A stretch of DNA of 64,000 nt from Taudactylus pleione. Its lineage: Eukaryota; Chordata; Amphibia; Anura; Myobatrachidae. Positions 23,648 to 35,140 of this stretch are shown piece by piece; position 1 is the first letter of the stretch; each line of letters begins with the position of its first letter. The notes beneath the pieces were generated by a model, which saw only the letters and a program-made list of their open reading frames with translations, made no database searches and was not told where the DNA came from. The stretch is taken from assembly GCA_031769625.1 (NCBI GenBank), contig JAUIMM010000017.1, positions 717,001 to 781,000 on the forward strand. The letters run 5' to 3'. Made by a program: the position numbers and the translations under genes.

Positions 23648-24977
23648 GGCAGGTGACTTATTGCTGCAGTGCATGGTTATATAATCCCCTTTGTTGGCCC
23701 ATAAAACCTCACACATAGCAGGGGCCAAATACAGAAAACCTGAATCAGAACTGGGCGAGTGGAACTGAAGGGTGGAAATGAATATGAAAAGAATGGTTTA
23801 TGTGAAGGTTAATGGGGAATGAGGTAATGTGTGCAAAGAGGTTATATAGAATAGGGTTCCAACAATGAAAAAGCAGATGATTTTTAGAAAACGGTTACTT
23901 ACTGAGGAGGCTCTGCGCATTGCGTGGCCATCACCCGAATTGTATGTGGGTGTAAATATAAAATTTTTTGGCTGCTTCTTTCAGAGTTACCATCTAATTT
24001 AAATTATGCACACATCTGAATGAGGACACTATGCTGTTAATTGTATATCATGGGGGGGCCCCAAATGTCTTAATCCAGCTCTGCATTTGAGCCCTTTGTG
24101 TTGGTATTCATTCAGTTCACCAAGGAAGCCAAAAGGAAAGACCTGGGTGAGATGGCTCCCAACTTATTTATCCATCTCAATACAGTGCCAAACCGTTACA
24201 ACCAGAGTTGTATAGAATTTATATTCATGGTTAAACATAAGCAAACCATTATTAGAAGAAGCAGTTAAGATCAATTTTGACCTATTTTTCAATGACTACC
24301 TGGTTCGATTAACTCTGTTGTAGAGTGTACATTACTTGAGCTGATACTGTTCCCATCAGAGGGATATGGACTGTAGACCATTGTCAGGTGTAATCTCACA
24401 CTGTAAGGTGCTCAGTGATATCAAAGTCATCATCTCAAACCACTTTCTGCATTAGTAATTTCAAAACCTTAAAACATTAGAGTACTGCATAAATTACTCT
24501 CCCACTGCCATGCAATCTGAATAATAAAGCAGGCACTCTCATGACCGTGTCTGATTAATTTCTGTAAAAATAGCCAACACTGAAAGTGCCTCCCCAAGTT
24601 GCTAGCATATTCAGGAACATTCATACTGCCGATAGCCTAAGTTTAATGTGAGTGAATGCACCTGTAAACACACACTGTACGACAAGCATTTCGCCATGCC
24701 AACTCAATGCTGCCTGCAGCTTACAAGAGTCACTGCCACTGCATAGTCCAATGCAACAGGGGCTTCTAGAGCACAGTGCATACAGTATGCTACAGGAAGG
24801 CTTTGAGAACACTATTTGAATGCTCTGCTAAAAGCATGGACAAAGTACAAGGTAGATATTCTACCATCAATCTGGCTTATCTGGTATAATCAATTAACAT
24901 GGAGTAAATACATATTGGTATTGCTATCAGTCCACCGTTATTAAAATGCCACTTTTGGCTGACAGTTCAAGCTGGTA
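23648..24977. other. Unassigned non-coding stretch
   Basis: No coding pattern, nameable repeat or target duplication seen. Base composition is typical of the intron-like background. Confidence 0.5.
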
Positions 24978-24985
24978 GCATAGAG

Positions 24986-25778
24986 CAGGGCTTGACAAAT
25001 TTTTGTAAACTCTAGGAGCCATCTTAAAAGTTTAGGAGCCAGACCATCGTCCATTACCAAAATATATGAAAGCTTGTACAGACCACCACACATGCCCTTT
25101 CAGTGCCTCTCAACCTCCACACATTCCATCAAATCACCACACATGCCTCTTTAATAGTCATCAGATTCTGCAACATGCCCATACCTGCCCCTGTAATAGT
25201 GCCCCCAGTAGAAAGCCCCCTGTGATAGTGCCCCCAGTAGTAAATCCCTTGTAATAGTGCCCCCTGTAGTAAGCCCCCTGTAATAGTGCCCCCAGTAGTA
25301 AGCCCCCTGCAATAGTGCCACCAGTAGTAAGCCCCCAGTAGTAAGCCCCCTGTAATAGTGACCCCATATTAAGCCCCCTGTAATAGAGCACCCAGTAGTA
25401 AGCCCCCTGTAATAGTGACCCCATATTAAGCCCCCTGAAATAGAGCCACGCGAACACACACCAAAAAAAAAAAAAAAAAAAAGAACACTTACCTAAGCCC
25501 CGAGCCTGTGTCCGCTGATCTTCGGAACTATGGGAGAGACGTAATGACGTCTCTCCCATAGTGCCCGTGGGGGGAGCCGGATGCTGGAGCTCAGGAGTGA
25601 ACTCCGGCGTCCGCCGCTCCTGGTTACTATGGGAGCGATGTCATGACGCCGCTCCCATAGTGCCCGCGGGGGGAAACGGACTACCGCTGCGGGCACACGG
25701 CAAATGGAGCCTCCCTGCGGAGGGGGGAGGGGCTTGGAAAACTCAGTTGCCACGGCGACCGGGATTTGTTGAGCCCTG
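24986..25778. mobile_element. hAT-type non-autonomous element with 8-bp duplication
   Basis: The ends are CAGGGCTTGACAAATTT and, inverted, CAGGGCTCAACAAATCC. GCATAGAG is duplicated exactly (24978..24985, 25779..25786), a diagnostic hAT feature. Inside are a tandem array (25187..25445), a T/A-run, and two palindromes built on CTATGGGAG...CTCCCATAG (25528..25561 and 25628..25661). It is non-coding. Confidence 0.85.
25187..25445. repeat. Tandem repeat of about 28-30 bp in a hAT element
   Basis: Eight to nine imperfect copies of CCCCTGTAATAGTGCCCC followed by CAGTAGTAAG. Spacing varies from about 20 to 32 bp by internal loss. The repeats are contiguous without unique spacers. Confidence 0.8.
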
Positions 25779-25786
25779 GCATAGAG

Positions 25787-26135
25787 AAAAGCCATTGGGC
25801 TTGGAAGGCAGGAGATAACCCTGAACTTAAAAGGATAATAGTGGTGCCTTACCACAAACTAAAATAAAAGGTGAAATAGTAGGCTGGTCACACTGCATAT
25901 CACATCAGACATCTGACCATTGTCCCAATATCACAGGGTAAGCCAGACAAAAAAAAAAAAAAAAAAAAAAGGTGCTGTCCACAAGAACATAGCAAAAAAT
26001 TGATTATCAAGCACGATGGCTAAAGCAGTCATATAAGATGACTGCTATAGTGCTGTTTCTGGTAATTTCCTGAAAATTAACAGGCCCCAAGTGATGTCAG
26101 TCAATTCAGTTGTCTTGAGCCCGACCTATCTCTGA
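25787..26135. other. Unassigned non-coding stretch with an A-run
   Basis: Contains a 22-base A-run near 25949..25970. No gene or named repeat seen. Confidence 0.5.
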
Positions 26136-26138
26136 GGT

Positions 26139-27173
26139 CTAAATAATGGTATTTTGGTAACAATGGATGTTTCATCCTTATATACTGTAATACCACACAT
26201 AGGAGGCATCTCTACAGCCAGGGATGCTTTAACTAAAAGTCATGATGGTATGCCACCAGTTGAATTTCTGATGAGTCTTTTGGAACTATCACTAACGTGT
26301 AATTATTTTCGATACGGTGAGCGATACTATCTCCAAACGGCCGGTACGGCAATGGGTAGTAACATCGCCCCGGCATATGCCAATTTATATATGGACAGAT
26401 ATGAGAATACTCACATCCTGCCACCGTTTGGAGATAGTATCGCTTTTTACCGTCGATATATTGACGATGTATTTTTGATCTGGTGTGGAGCTGAAGAAGC
26501 TCTACTTGAGATGATACAGGTTCTTAATCAAATTGATTCACCTATTAGGTTCACAATGCAGTACAGTAAGGTACAGATAGATTTTCTAGATATTACCATT
26601 TATGCCACCAGCTCTGGGTATGGTTATAAGCTATATAGAAAATCTACAGATCGCAACACATTATTATTTTTCAAGAGCCACCATCCAGAATCTCTAAAAC
26701 GGAGCTTACCAGTGTCTCAATTTTTGAGAGTGTTCCGTAATAATTCGGATTCATTGAATTCACTATCTCAGGTTGAAGATATGAAACTAAGATTTCTGGA
26801 AAGAGGCTACAACAAACCAACCATTGATAAATGCCTAGCTAGGGCACAAAACATCTTTTTGACTGGTGATAAAAAAACTGCTAAGAAGAAAAGGCCCCAG
26901 AATCCTTTTGTCATCACGACTACCTATGACACAGCGGGTACGGACATTCGTAAAGCCATTAACAAGCACTGGCACTTGGTTTCTTCAGACCCGAATTTGG
27001 GTAATAAATTACCAAATAGACCGCTAATTAGTTACAGACGTGGTCGCAATCTGAAGGACATATTGATGCGTCCAGATTTGAATCCTATGAGGGACAGCTC
27101 AACATGGTTATCATATCAAAAAACGGTTGCTTCAGATGCGCCAACTGTACCACATGCAGGAGCATGTCTGTAG
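26139..27173 (+). pseudogene. Penelope-like reverse transcriptase, 5'-truncated
   Basis: The frame enters at VTMDVSSLYT (RT palm motif with catalytic aspartate). It continues through GTAMGSNIAPAYANLYM (residues about 64-80 of the open frame from 26154) to the catalytic YIDD (residues about 102-105, in RRYIDDVFLIW). FLDITIY and a thumb-like region follow. The internal ATG 26154 is not the original start; the fingers are lost. The frame ends in a shift before the endonuclease. Confidence 0.85.
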
Positions 27174-27550
27174 GGGAAGGATTCCATCACCCCCACACAG
27201 GGCGAAGAATCAAGATTCAACATCGGGTTACATGTACTACAGACCATGTGATATATATCTTGACTTGTCCATGCTCAAAGGTGTATGTTGGGAAGACTAT
27301 TCGCCCTTTTCGAGAACGCATGGCGAATCACAGGTCTTCTATTCGCAGTGCATTAGTGAATATGGATTCCGATAAACCAGTAGCCAGGCACTTTCTTGAA
27401 GCCCATCATTTGTTAGCATCGCTCAAATGTATGATCATCGATTGGGTGCCACCACCCTGAAGAGGAGGCGATCGAGCGAAAATGCTCTTAAAGAGAGAAG
27501 CCGCTTGGATTATCAAACTGGACACCATTTGGCCTCGGGGCCTCAATGAG
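27104..27550 (+). pseudogene. GIY-YIG endonuclease domain of the Penelope element
   Basis: The open frame 27104..27460 starts in a CFRCANCTTC linker (cysteines 9, 12, 15, 18), then VIYILTCPC and KVYVGKT, the GIY-YIG core, followed by RPFRERMANHR. A frameshift or stop near 27460 separates the tail, readable to about 27550 as LKREAAWIIKLDT and RGLNE. It was originally one polypeptide with the RT; the overlap at 27104..27173 marks the frameshift. Confidence 0.83.
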
Positions 27551-28382
27551 GCAATACATTATGGTATTTTTTTATAATAAATTTGGTTCTCTTTGGGGTG
27601 CACCACCTTGGATTGTTGCTAATATATTTTTCAATGGATATACGTTTTTCTTTATTTGAAATATTTTTCATTAACATTTTGTATTTTTTTTCATTATTTT
27701 TTGCGGTCTTTTTTCTATGTGGCTTATAATGAATAGGGCATGTTATTTATCAACTTTTGCCTATAGTGCTATATTTAGCCTGTGATATTAAGTTTTACTT
27801 TGATGTGTTGTTTATATAATATTTTTCAATATAGGATGTTTGCACAGTTGTTTGATACCTGAAAGCACTATGGATCACTATCTTGATTGTTTATATCGTT
27901 GCCTTGGTGATAATGGGATGGGCATTGTGTCTCACCGATAGGAAGTTTTCCTTTGGTGGAACGCACATTGTCATCCCCTATACTTTAATGTTGTGTGGAT
28001 GTAACATGCCGCGGTGGTCAGGTGACTTCCTGCATTATTTTGTATGCTGTGTTTCTATGACTACACCTCAGCCGGATATGCGCTCCACCGACCGGAAGGG
28101 TTTCCTAGGTGGAACGCACGCTGCTGGACAGCTTAACCACGCTCTACAGCGGCATCAGGTTATTGTCATTGACTCTAAAGTGTATATATGCCTTGGATAT
28201 ACTTATGCTAGATTAATATGTGATATATAAGGTGTGTACCCATCAGATCAGGTATTGTTTTTATGCTTATAGTCTGTTTCTATGTTATACTTGTTAATTA
28301 GGGGTGGGTTTAGTAATTAGAGTGGGTGGTGTTTCTGTGTACTGTGAAGGTATAAATGGGTTGTCAGTACTTTGTAATACAT

Positions 28383-28425
28383 CTTGACAAAGGTCCACAC
28401 TTGGGACCGAAACGTCGACATACTA
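28383..28425 (+). ncRNA. Possible hammerhead-like motif at the Penelope 3' end
   Basis: CTTGACAAA, stem GGTCC (28392..28396), a short loop, stem GGACC (28404..28408), GAAAC (28409..28413) and GTC follow one another. Penelope-like elements are reported to carry hammerhead ribozymes, whose core is CUGANGA, stem, GAAA. The second core and stem II match; the first core is degenerate, so activity is doubtful. Confidence 0.3.
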
Positions 28426-28507
28426 TGATACCTGCTGCTATGTAACATTTAAATAAAGGATTTTATTGGAAGACTGGTGAGTGCACCCCATTTTTTGCAT
28501 AGTTTTG

Positions 28508-28538
<31 letters not shown>
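28508..28538. repeat. (TA)n microsatellite
   Basis: About 15 perfect TA units directly after the Penelope element. Confidence 0.95.
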
Positions 28539-28539
<1 letters not shown>

Positions 28540-28560
28540 CGCGCCTCATTTCAGCTCTCA

Positions 28561-28866
28561 GGGGGCGATTCAATAGTTTTTTACAACGTGATAATTGATG
28601 AGCGCCCAGTGTTGCAATTCAATTGTTGTGGGCGTTCATTAACGCTCTCTTCGCCCCCTATGAGACCTGGTTTAGCAGTTTAAAATGGCTAAACCCATCT
28701 AAAGTTCTGGTTAGCGCGCCCTAACCAGTGGGTATCTCACATTTCCGTTCGCACCCTCCTGAGGGTGCAAGCAGAAATGCATCGCGCCCTGACGGAACAA
28801 TTTAATTGCTCCATCCGGCGCCTTAAAAAAAAAAAAAGCCGTTGGCAAAATAATTGAATCGACCCC
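28561..28866. mobile_element. PIF/Harbinger-like MITE, GATTCAATT family
   Basis: 306 bp, ends GGGGGCGATTCAATAG and, inverted, GGGGTCGATTCAATTATT. TCA is duplicated (28558..28560, 28867..28869). It contains the GCACCCTCCTGAGGGTGC hairpin, perfect here, followed by AAGCAGAAATGC. Confidence 0.75.
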
Positions 28867-28947
28867 TCATAATATTGTAATTTTACTGTGGAAGCTATTT
28901 ATTTAATATAGCACTCAACATCACCTAATTTGCTTGTATGGCACTAT

Positions 28948-29184
28948 GGGCTCGATTTAATTGACGCAAATTAAATAGCGCCGGAAGGGAGCTATTCAAA
29001 TTCAGCGCGCTGTTGGGTCGGAGAATGCTTCTCCGTCCTTCGCACCTTAAACAGGCTGTTTAGTCGCGAGAACGGGCATTCACTGACGAAACTGCCCGGC
29101 GCAGTGCTGTTTCTGTAGCGCTAAGGGCAGAAAACAGCATCATGCCTGTACTTTTGTCGGATTTCGCGCTGAATTGAATAGCCC
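28948..29184. mobile_element. PIF/Harbinger-like MITE, GATTCAATT family
   Basis: 237 bp, ends GGGCTCGATTTAATTGACG and, inverted, GGGCTATTCAATTCAGCGC. TAT is duplicated (28945..28947, 29185..29187). It shares the AGTCGCGAGAACGGGCATTC block with 46902..47236. Confidence 0.75.
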
Positions 29185-31024
29185 TATGTGGCTATTCAGT
29201 CTTTATTTCCATGTGACACTTCTTTGATGGAACTATTATTTAATATGCTGGACTTTCTGAGGATGGGAATCTCTCATCTTCAGTGTCCACCATATTAAGG
29301 GAGTGGCTTACACCAGTGGAATATTTAAATTTTGGACTATTTCATTGGGTATTTACAGTAAAACATGGTTTGTTAGGCACACCTGCTCATTAATACAAAT
29401 ATCTTGGTCAAGATGCTCAGTTGTTCTGACCAAACACCAGAAGGGTGAAGAAATGAAATCAAAGTGCCTTTGACCATGGAAATATTGTTTGTGCCAGAGA
29501 GCATGGTTTGTGCAGCTCAGAAACTGCTGGTCTGCTTGAATTTTCATGCATGACATTCCCTAGAGTTTACAAACAATGTTGTACAAAATGAAAGCAAAGA
29601 CATTCAGAAAGCGCAAAAACACTTAATGAGAAAGGTAAGACGAAAATGGTCAGACTAGTTGAAACTGACTGGAAGGCGGCAGTAATTGAAACAACCATGC
29701 AGAAGAGTATCTCTGAATGCACTGCAACTCAAACACTGAAGCGGAAGGGCTACAGCAGAAGAACACAATGGTTTTACTCCCGTCAGCAAAAAAAAAAAAA
29801 AAACACAACATTTACCAAAACTGGACAGCTCAAGATTGGAAATATATTGCCTAATCTCACAATCTGAAAATGCAGACCGGTGAGGTCAGGCAGAATTTGG
29901 TGTAAACAACTGAATCCATGGATCCAGCCAGTGTGTAAACAGCTAAAGCTGGTGGCGGTATAATGATGTGGGAAATGTTTTTTTTTGGCATATACAGATG
30001 CGTTCTCATACATCTAGCCTCAATACGCCACACAGTGCAACTTGCAGCCATGTCCCTTGCAACTCTGCTAGCGTTAGATGCATTTTTGCAGGAAAAAAAG
30101 ACTCCCAAGTCACAATGCGATGAGACTAGGACGCACAAGCAGTCTCTGCTGAGTAACTTGATTTGTGACACTTGTATATCTGTGTGCACCCCAGTCAATT
30201 TATGAAGCACAACGGACCTTGGAATGAAAAAAGCATGCGGCCGATACATTGTAGCACTTCCTATACAGATTCAGGGGCTGAGGTACACACAGATACACAA
30301 GTGTTGCATATGAAATTAATCAGCACAGTCTACTGGTATGTCCTAATTGCATCCAGACTTCGATGCCTGGCGCCAGCAATGTTTCCGGGGACCTGATGCA
30401 CCAAGAGGGGCTTTTAGTGCAACTGCAGCAAAGATGTGTAAGGACACATCTGTATTAGGGCCCTTAATACCAACTGAGCCGTTAAATACCTCAGCCCAAG
30501 TACTGTTGCTTACCATATGCATCCTTCCATGGCCGTAGCCTATTCAACAGGATAATGTGGTATTTCAGTTCCAGGAGCTCAGTGTACTCCAATAGTTTCC
30601 ACAGTCATCAGATCTTAATCCAATAGAGCACCTTTGAGTTGCGATAGTCTGGGAAACGTGGAAAGTGAACAAGCAGCCGACAAAAATATGAGATATGGTA
30701 AGAACTTACCCTTGTTATCTCTATTTCTACGAAGTCCATAGGGTTCCACAGGATACCTTGGGGTATAGGTGATGACGTCAGTCTTCAGGCACCACAGAGT
30801 TAAAGTTTTCAGCCTCCCAGGATGCATCTGGGTCCCTCTCCTATACCCCGCCCCCGGGCCAAGGCATCTCAGTTACGTCACAAGCCATAGGCCGGAGGAG
30901 GAGAAGAAAGAGAGAGAAGAAAAAATCTCGACACTCACAAGAATCACATTCTCACCATAGGGAGACGGAAAAACCGGTGACCAGAATCAAGCCCATCTGC
31001 AGTACAGGTGCGACAGGGCGGGAG

Positions 31025-31136
31025 TCCTGTGGAACCCTATGGACTTCGTAGAAATAGAGATAAAAAGGGTAAGTTCTTACCATATCTCATATTTTCTACT
31101 TCAGGGTCCATAGGGTATCCACAGGATACCTTGGGG
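31025..31136. repeat. DIRS3 internal complementary region
   Basis: The complement of the low-coordinate end (GGTAAGTTCTTACCATATCT) is fused at TTTT to the complement of the high-coordinate end (TCTACTTCAGGGTCCATAGG). It lies just beyond the YR region, as in the other copies. Confidence 0.85.
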
Positions 31137-31139
31137 ATG

Positions 31140-32430
31140 TCCCAAAGCAGTATCCTTTAAGGGTGGGGACGCTCCTGTGCTGAGAGGAGAATTCGCCGCC
31201 CGAAGGAAGCATCCTGAGAGGCAAAGGTGTCAAAAGCGTAATACCTCACAAAGGTATAGACAGAAGACTACGTAGCAGCCTTGCAGATCTGAACTGCAGA
31301 GGCACCACGTCTAGCTGCAAACGAAGGACCCACAGACCTAGTGGAATGAGCCCTCACCAAGGAGGGAACTGGAAAACCTTCATGAAGATAAGCTTCTGAA
31401 ATTGCCATACGAATCCAGCCTGCCAAAGTCTACTTTGAAGCAGGCCAACCCTTTTTCCGGAAGCCATATAGGACAAACAAGGCGTCCGACTTCCTAAAAG
31501 AAGAAGTGCGGTCAACATAAATTCTCAATGCCCGCACAACATCCCAAGTGGCGTCACCCACTGCAAGTCCAGGTGAATTGAAAGCCGGCACAACAATTTC
31601 TTCATTGATGTGAAAACTGGATACCACTTTGGGAAGGAATCCCGGACGAGTGCGAAGCACCGCCCTATTCCTATGAAAAATCAGAAAAGGGGGTCTACAA
31701 GAGAGAACCCCTAAATCCGAAACCCTTCTGGCCGAGGCAATGGCCAGAAGGAATATGGTTTTAGCTGTAAGCCATTTAAAGTCCACTGAGTCCAGTGGTT
31801 CAAACGGCGGTCCCTGGAGAACTCTCAGGACCACAGCCCAATTCCAAGGCGCCACCGGTGGAACAAAAGGTGGCTGAATGCGAAGAACACCTCGCATAAA
31901 GGTGTGCACATCAGAGAGCACAGCAATCCTACGATGAAACCAGACTGACAGGGCAGACACCTGCACTTTCCGAGAAGCCAGGCGAAGCCCATGATCCAGT
32001 CCAGCCTGTAGGAAAGCCAACACCCCAGACAGGCGGAACTCCCTAAGGGAATACCCTCTAGGTCTACACCACCGGAAGAAAGTATGCCACACACGATGGT
32101 AGATTCTTGCCGAGGAAGGTTTACGAGCTCTTAGTATGGTTTGCACCACGGAGCCAGAAAAACCCTCTGGACCATAGCATGACCGTTTCAACAGCCACAC
32201 CGAGTCAGGTCCGGGTGAAGACAAGGACCCTGTGACAGCAGATTCGGTCGTAATGGTAACCTCAGAGGAACTTCTACTGACAGACTCTGGAGGTCGGAGA
32301 ACCAGTGCCGTCTGGGCCACTTGGGAGCTATCAACAGTAGCGTACCTCCTTCTTGATTTGAATTTCCGTAATACCCGCGGAAGGGAAAAGGTAGGCAAAC
32401 GGGAACGTCTACTAGACGGACAGGGCATAC
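31140..32430 (-). pseudogene. DIRS3 tyrosine recombinase with two nonsense codons
   Basis: An almost complete YR. The frame 32428..31430 contains the N-terminal SAM-like part (ARIYHRVWHTFFRWCRPRGY), SARRVSDLG with the first catalytic arginine, and VDRTSSFRKSDALFV, then stops at TAG right after WPASK. The same frame continues with TLAGWIRMAISEAY, the HSTRS box, a second TAG where the other copies have the tryptophan of WSS, and VRYYAFDTFAS with the tyrosine. Two substitutions therefore silence an otherwise readable enzyme. Confidence 0.85.
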
Positions 32431-33079
32431 ACCAGAGACGCCTTTTCGTCTCATGTTCAAGACCCGTACACCGGCAACTTGTTGTTGTGCCGGGACGCCA
32501 TGAGGTCTATCTCTGGAAGACCCCACTTGTCCACCAGACTCCGAAAGACGTCCTGGTGTAAAGACCACTCTCCCGGTTCCTCCTTGCTGGTTTAAATAGG
32601 CCACCGTGGTGGCGTTGTCCGACGGGACCTGCACAGGGTGACCCTGGAGAACCGGCTGTGCCCGCTGGAGAGCTCTTGACACCGCATGGAGCTCAAAAAA
32701 TGTTTATTGGAAGTTCCGCTACCGCACGAGTCCACCTGCCCTGAAACAAGTGTGGACCCGTGACAGCTCCCCAGCACCGGAGACTGGCGTCCGTTGTTAA
32801 CAGGACCCAGTTCGCCACCCAGAACGGGCGACCCTTGTTGAGGTGGGTCGTCTGCAAACACCAAGTTAGAGACAGGCGAACATCCGGAGTGAGCCCCATC
32901 GTCTGGGACTTGAGACACTGAGGCAATCCATTCCATCTGGACCGGATCAATAGCAGCAGAGGTTTGGAGTGAAATTGGGCGTACTCCACAATGTCGAATA
33001 CCGACACCATTGAGCCCAATAACCTCTTTGCCAAGTGTATCGACACTCGACGACACTGCAGACAACTGCGCACCATCAA
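32430..33079 (-). pseudogene. DIRS3 RNase H region
   Basis: TTDASLRCWGAVTGPHLFQG (about 32830..32770) and QVPSDNATTVAYLNQQGGT (about 32640..32580) are the two conserved DIRS RNase H blocks. They lie in two frames, with one frameshift near 32690. Confidence 0.8.
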
Positions 33080-33760
33080 CTACAAAGCAAGGATCTTTTT
33101 CTCCGTCACAAAGATCCACTGCTGCCTGGAGTCCAATAAGGCCCCGAGGGGCAGGATCCTCTGAGACGGGGTGAGAGTGGACCTCTGCCAGTTTGTCAAC
33201 CAGCTGTGACGTTGCAGTACCGCAAGCTCTGGAGACCCCGCTATCAACAGGAGGTCGTCCAGATAAGGGAACAGTCGGACTCCCTGCGTCCGCAGGAGAG
33301 CCGCCATGACCTTGGTGAATACCCGTGGAGCAGTCACCAGGCCAAAAGGCAGTGCCCGGAACTGGAAATGTTCGTTGCAGATTGACAATCTGGGGAACTG
33401 CTGATGGCGCAAAAGAATAGGGCAGGTAAGCGTCCTGGATGTCCAATGACACCATGTAGTCCCCAGGTTCCAGTGCCAGAATAATGGACCGCAGGGTCTC
33501 CATCCGAAACAGAGGCACCCTCAAGGACTTGTTGAGGGCCTTTAGGTTTAGTATTGAACGGTAAGACCCAAAAATAGAATGGAATAGAAACCCAGGCCCC
33601 TCTGGGAAATTGGAACATGCACTGAAACTCCGGCCTGGAGCATAATGTGCAAAACCTTCCGCAGTTCCGAGGCTTTGCTCTGGTCTAGCGGAAGGCCTGT
33701 CCCGAAAGGAGAGGGCATACCCGTGAGAGACCACCTCCTGAACCCAAGTGTCTGTCGTAG
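33080..33760 (-). pseudogene. DIRS3 reverse transcriptase
   Basis: SILNLKALNKSLRVPLFRME and MVSLDIQDAYL lie in one frame (33548..33420). Then a frameshift leads to HFQFRALPFGLVTAPRVFTK and the catalytic PYLDDLLLIAGS (about 33255). This is the polymerase that copies the element RNA. Domain order and motif spacing are complete. Confidence 0.83.
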
Positions 33761-33833
33761 TCCTCGACCAGCACTGGGCGAACTGAAGCAGGCGCCCCCC
33801 ACTTTGGGGTCCCCCAAAAGGATGCCTGGACCA

Positions 33834-35140
33834 TCAGGCCGCAGGTTTGTTATCTGACCTAGGAGCCGGACGTCTGGTACTCCAGACCTGTTTCTTGGGC
33901 TTGGACAATTTCTTGGTCCCAGCCTGCCGTGGAAAGGACTGTACTTTAGGCCTACCTTGGGCCCTGTGAGGCCGAAAGGACGACCCACCAGCACTAGAAG
34001 GAATCGTAGCAGACGGCAGACATGCAGATTTTGCTGCTGCCAACGTAACTACAATTTTGTCCAGATCTGGACCAAATAGTACCTGTCCAGACCTTCTAAT
34101 CCCTTTTTGGAATCCGCGTCCGCTTTCCAAGAACGCAACCATAAGGTGTGACGAGCAGCCACGGCTGCAGAGGAGATCCTAGAGGTGAGCAAACATTAAT
34201 GTAAGTGGCCGAGTCTCGGAGATTGCCCACCAACTCGGTCTGTTCAGCCGAACAGTCAAGAGTCCAAAGACTCCTCCAAATTATTCGCCCAGCGCTCCAT
34301 AGCTCTGGCTACCCAACACACGGCCAGAGCCGGTCTGGATGCTTCCCTGCAAGGGAATAAATGGATTTGAGGCAGATCTCCACCTTGCGGTCAGTGACAT
34401 CCTTCAAGGATGACATCGAAGGCATAGGCAACGTGGCTCTTTTGACTAGGCGTGTGACATGTGAATCCACTTGCGTAGGGGATTCCCGCTTAGAAAAATA
34501 ATTGACCGCAAACGGATAAGCCACAGCTAAGCGCCTCTGGGGCTGAAACCGTTTACCTGGATTTTTCCACGCCTCCTCTAACTGATCCACTAATTGATCA
34601 GAAAGAGGGAACACCGTAGCCTCACCCTTAATATCCTTAAAAAGGCATATATGAATGTGGCCACCAAAGGATCAATATCCTCAATAACTAAAGCCGAGCG
34701 GGCCGCTAAAATAAGACCAGGGATATACACCTTGGACTTAGCGTCCGGCTCTTTGGTACGGAGAGGTTCTTGGTCAGATAGATCCAGAATCTCCCCATCA
34801 TCTGACGTCTCATGGTCATCCCCATAAGGAGCAGATAAAGACGCCACCGGCCGTTATGAGGCCGCAACACAGACTCCCCCTGTAAAACATCGGACAAATG
34901 CTGAACCAATGTAGTTAGAGTATTAACCCACGCAGGCTCCGGAGAAACCTGGGAAGGGACAGGGAGACTGTGGGGTACCATCAATTGTCTCGGGAACTCC
35001 AGTATGGGTGACGACACCACTGACTGCTGGGACAAACCCGTCTGGGTAAACGCAGGTGGCGGAGCTAGCTGGCCCACAAGGGTTGTAAGTGCCTTACATT
35101 TAGTACACATGAGCTGGAGAGGAAAGTCAGTCTCAGACAT
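33834..35140 (-). pseudogene. DIRS3 gag-like ORF1
   Basis: It starts at ATG 35140 (MSETDFPLQLMCTKCKAL, with a CxxC pair), followed by SPEPAWVNTLTTLVQHLSD. Frameshifts lead to an acidic segment, QLVDQLEEAW, ESPTQVDSHVTRLVKRATLP and KVEICLKSIYSLAG. The C-terminal segment (34142..33834) has VLFGPDLDKIVVTLAAAKSA and a KKLSKPKKQ basic run. Segment order matches copies 1, 2 and 4. Confidence 0.78.

Larger units (their letters stand above)
26136..28475 (+). mobile_element. 5'-truncated Penelope-like retroelement (Neptune type)
   Basis: It carries a Penelope-type RT followed by a cysteine-rich linker and a GIY-YIG endonuclease, the domain order of Penelope-like elements, which prime reverse transcription at a cut made by that endonuclease. 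The 5' part of the RT is missing, a common outcome of incomplete reverse transcription. The long 3' part contains CCGACCGGAAG and GTGGAACGCACG pieces, and ends with GACCGAAACGTCGAC followed by an AATAAAGGA region near 28450. A TA repeat follows. Confidence 0.85.

Noticed and set aside
25187..25445. Regular repeats of about 28-30 bp that at first resemble a CRISPR array
   Set aside because: Repeats are contiguous without unique spacers, unit length varies, and they lie within a hAT element in a vertebrate genome. It is a simple tandem repeat.
25508..25860. Open frames in 25493..25855 as a gene
   Set aside because: They are produced by palindromic GC-rich parts of a hAT element with an exact 8-bp duplication.
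32592..33734. Long open frame of 380 codons taken as one protein
   Set aside because: Only its first part matches RT motifs. After a frameshift it runs out of frame with the RT, whose catalytic segment is in another frame. It is a composite of real and shadow frame.
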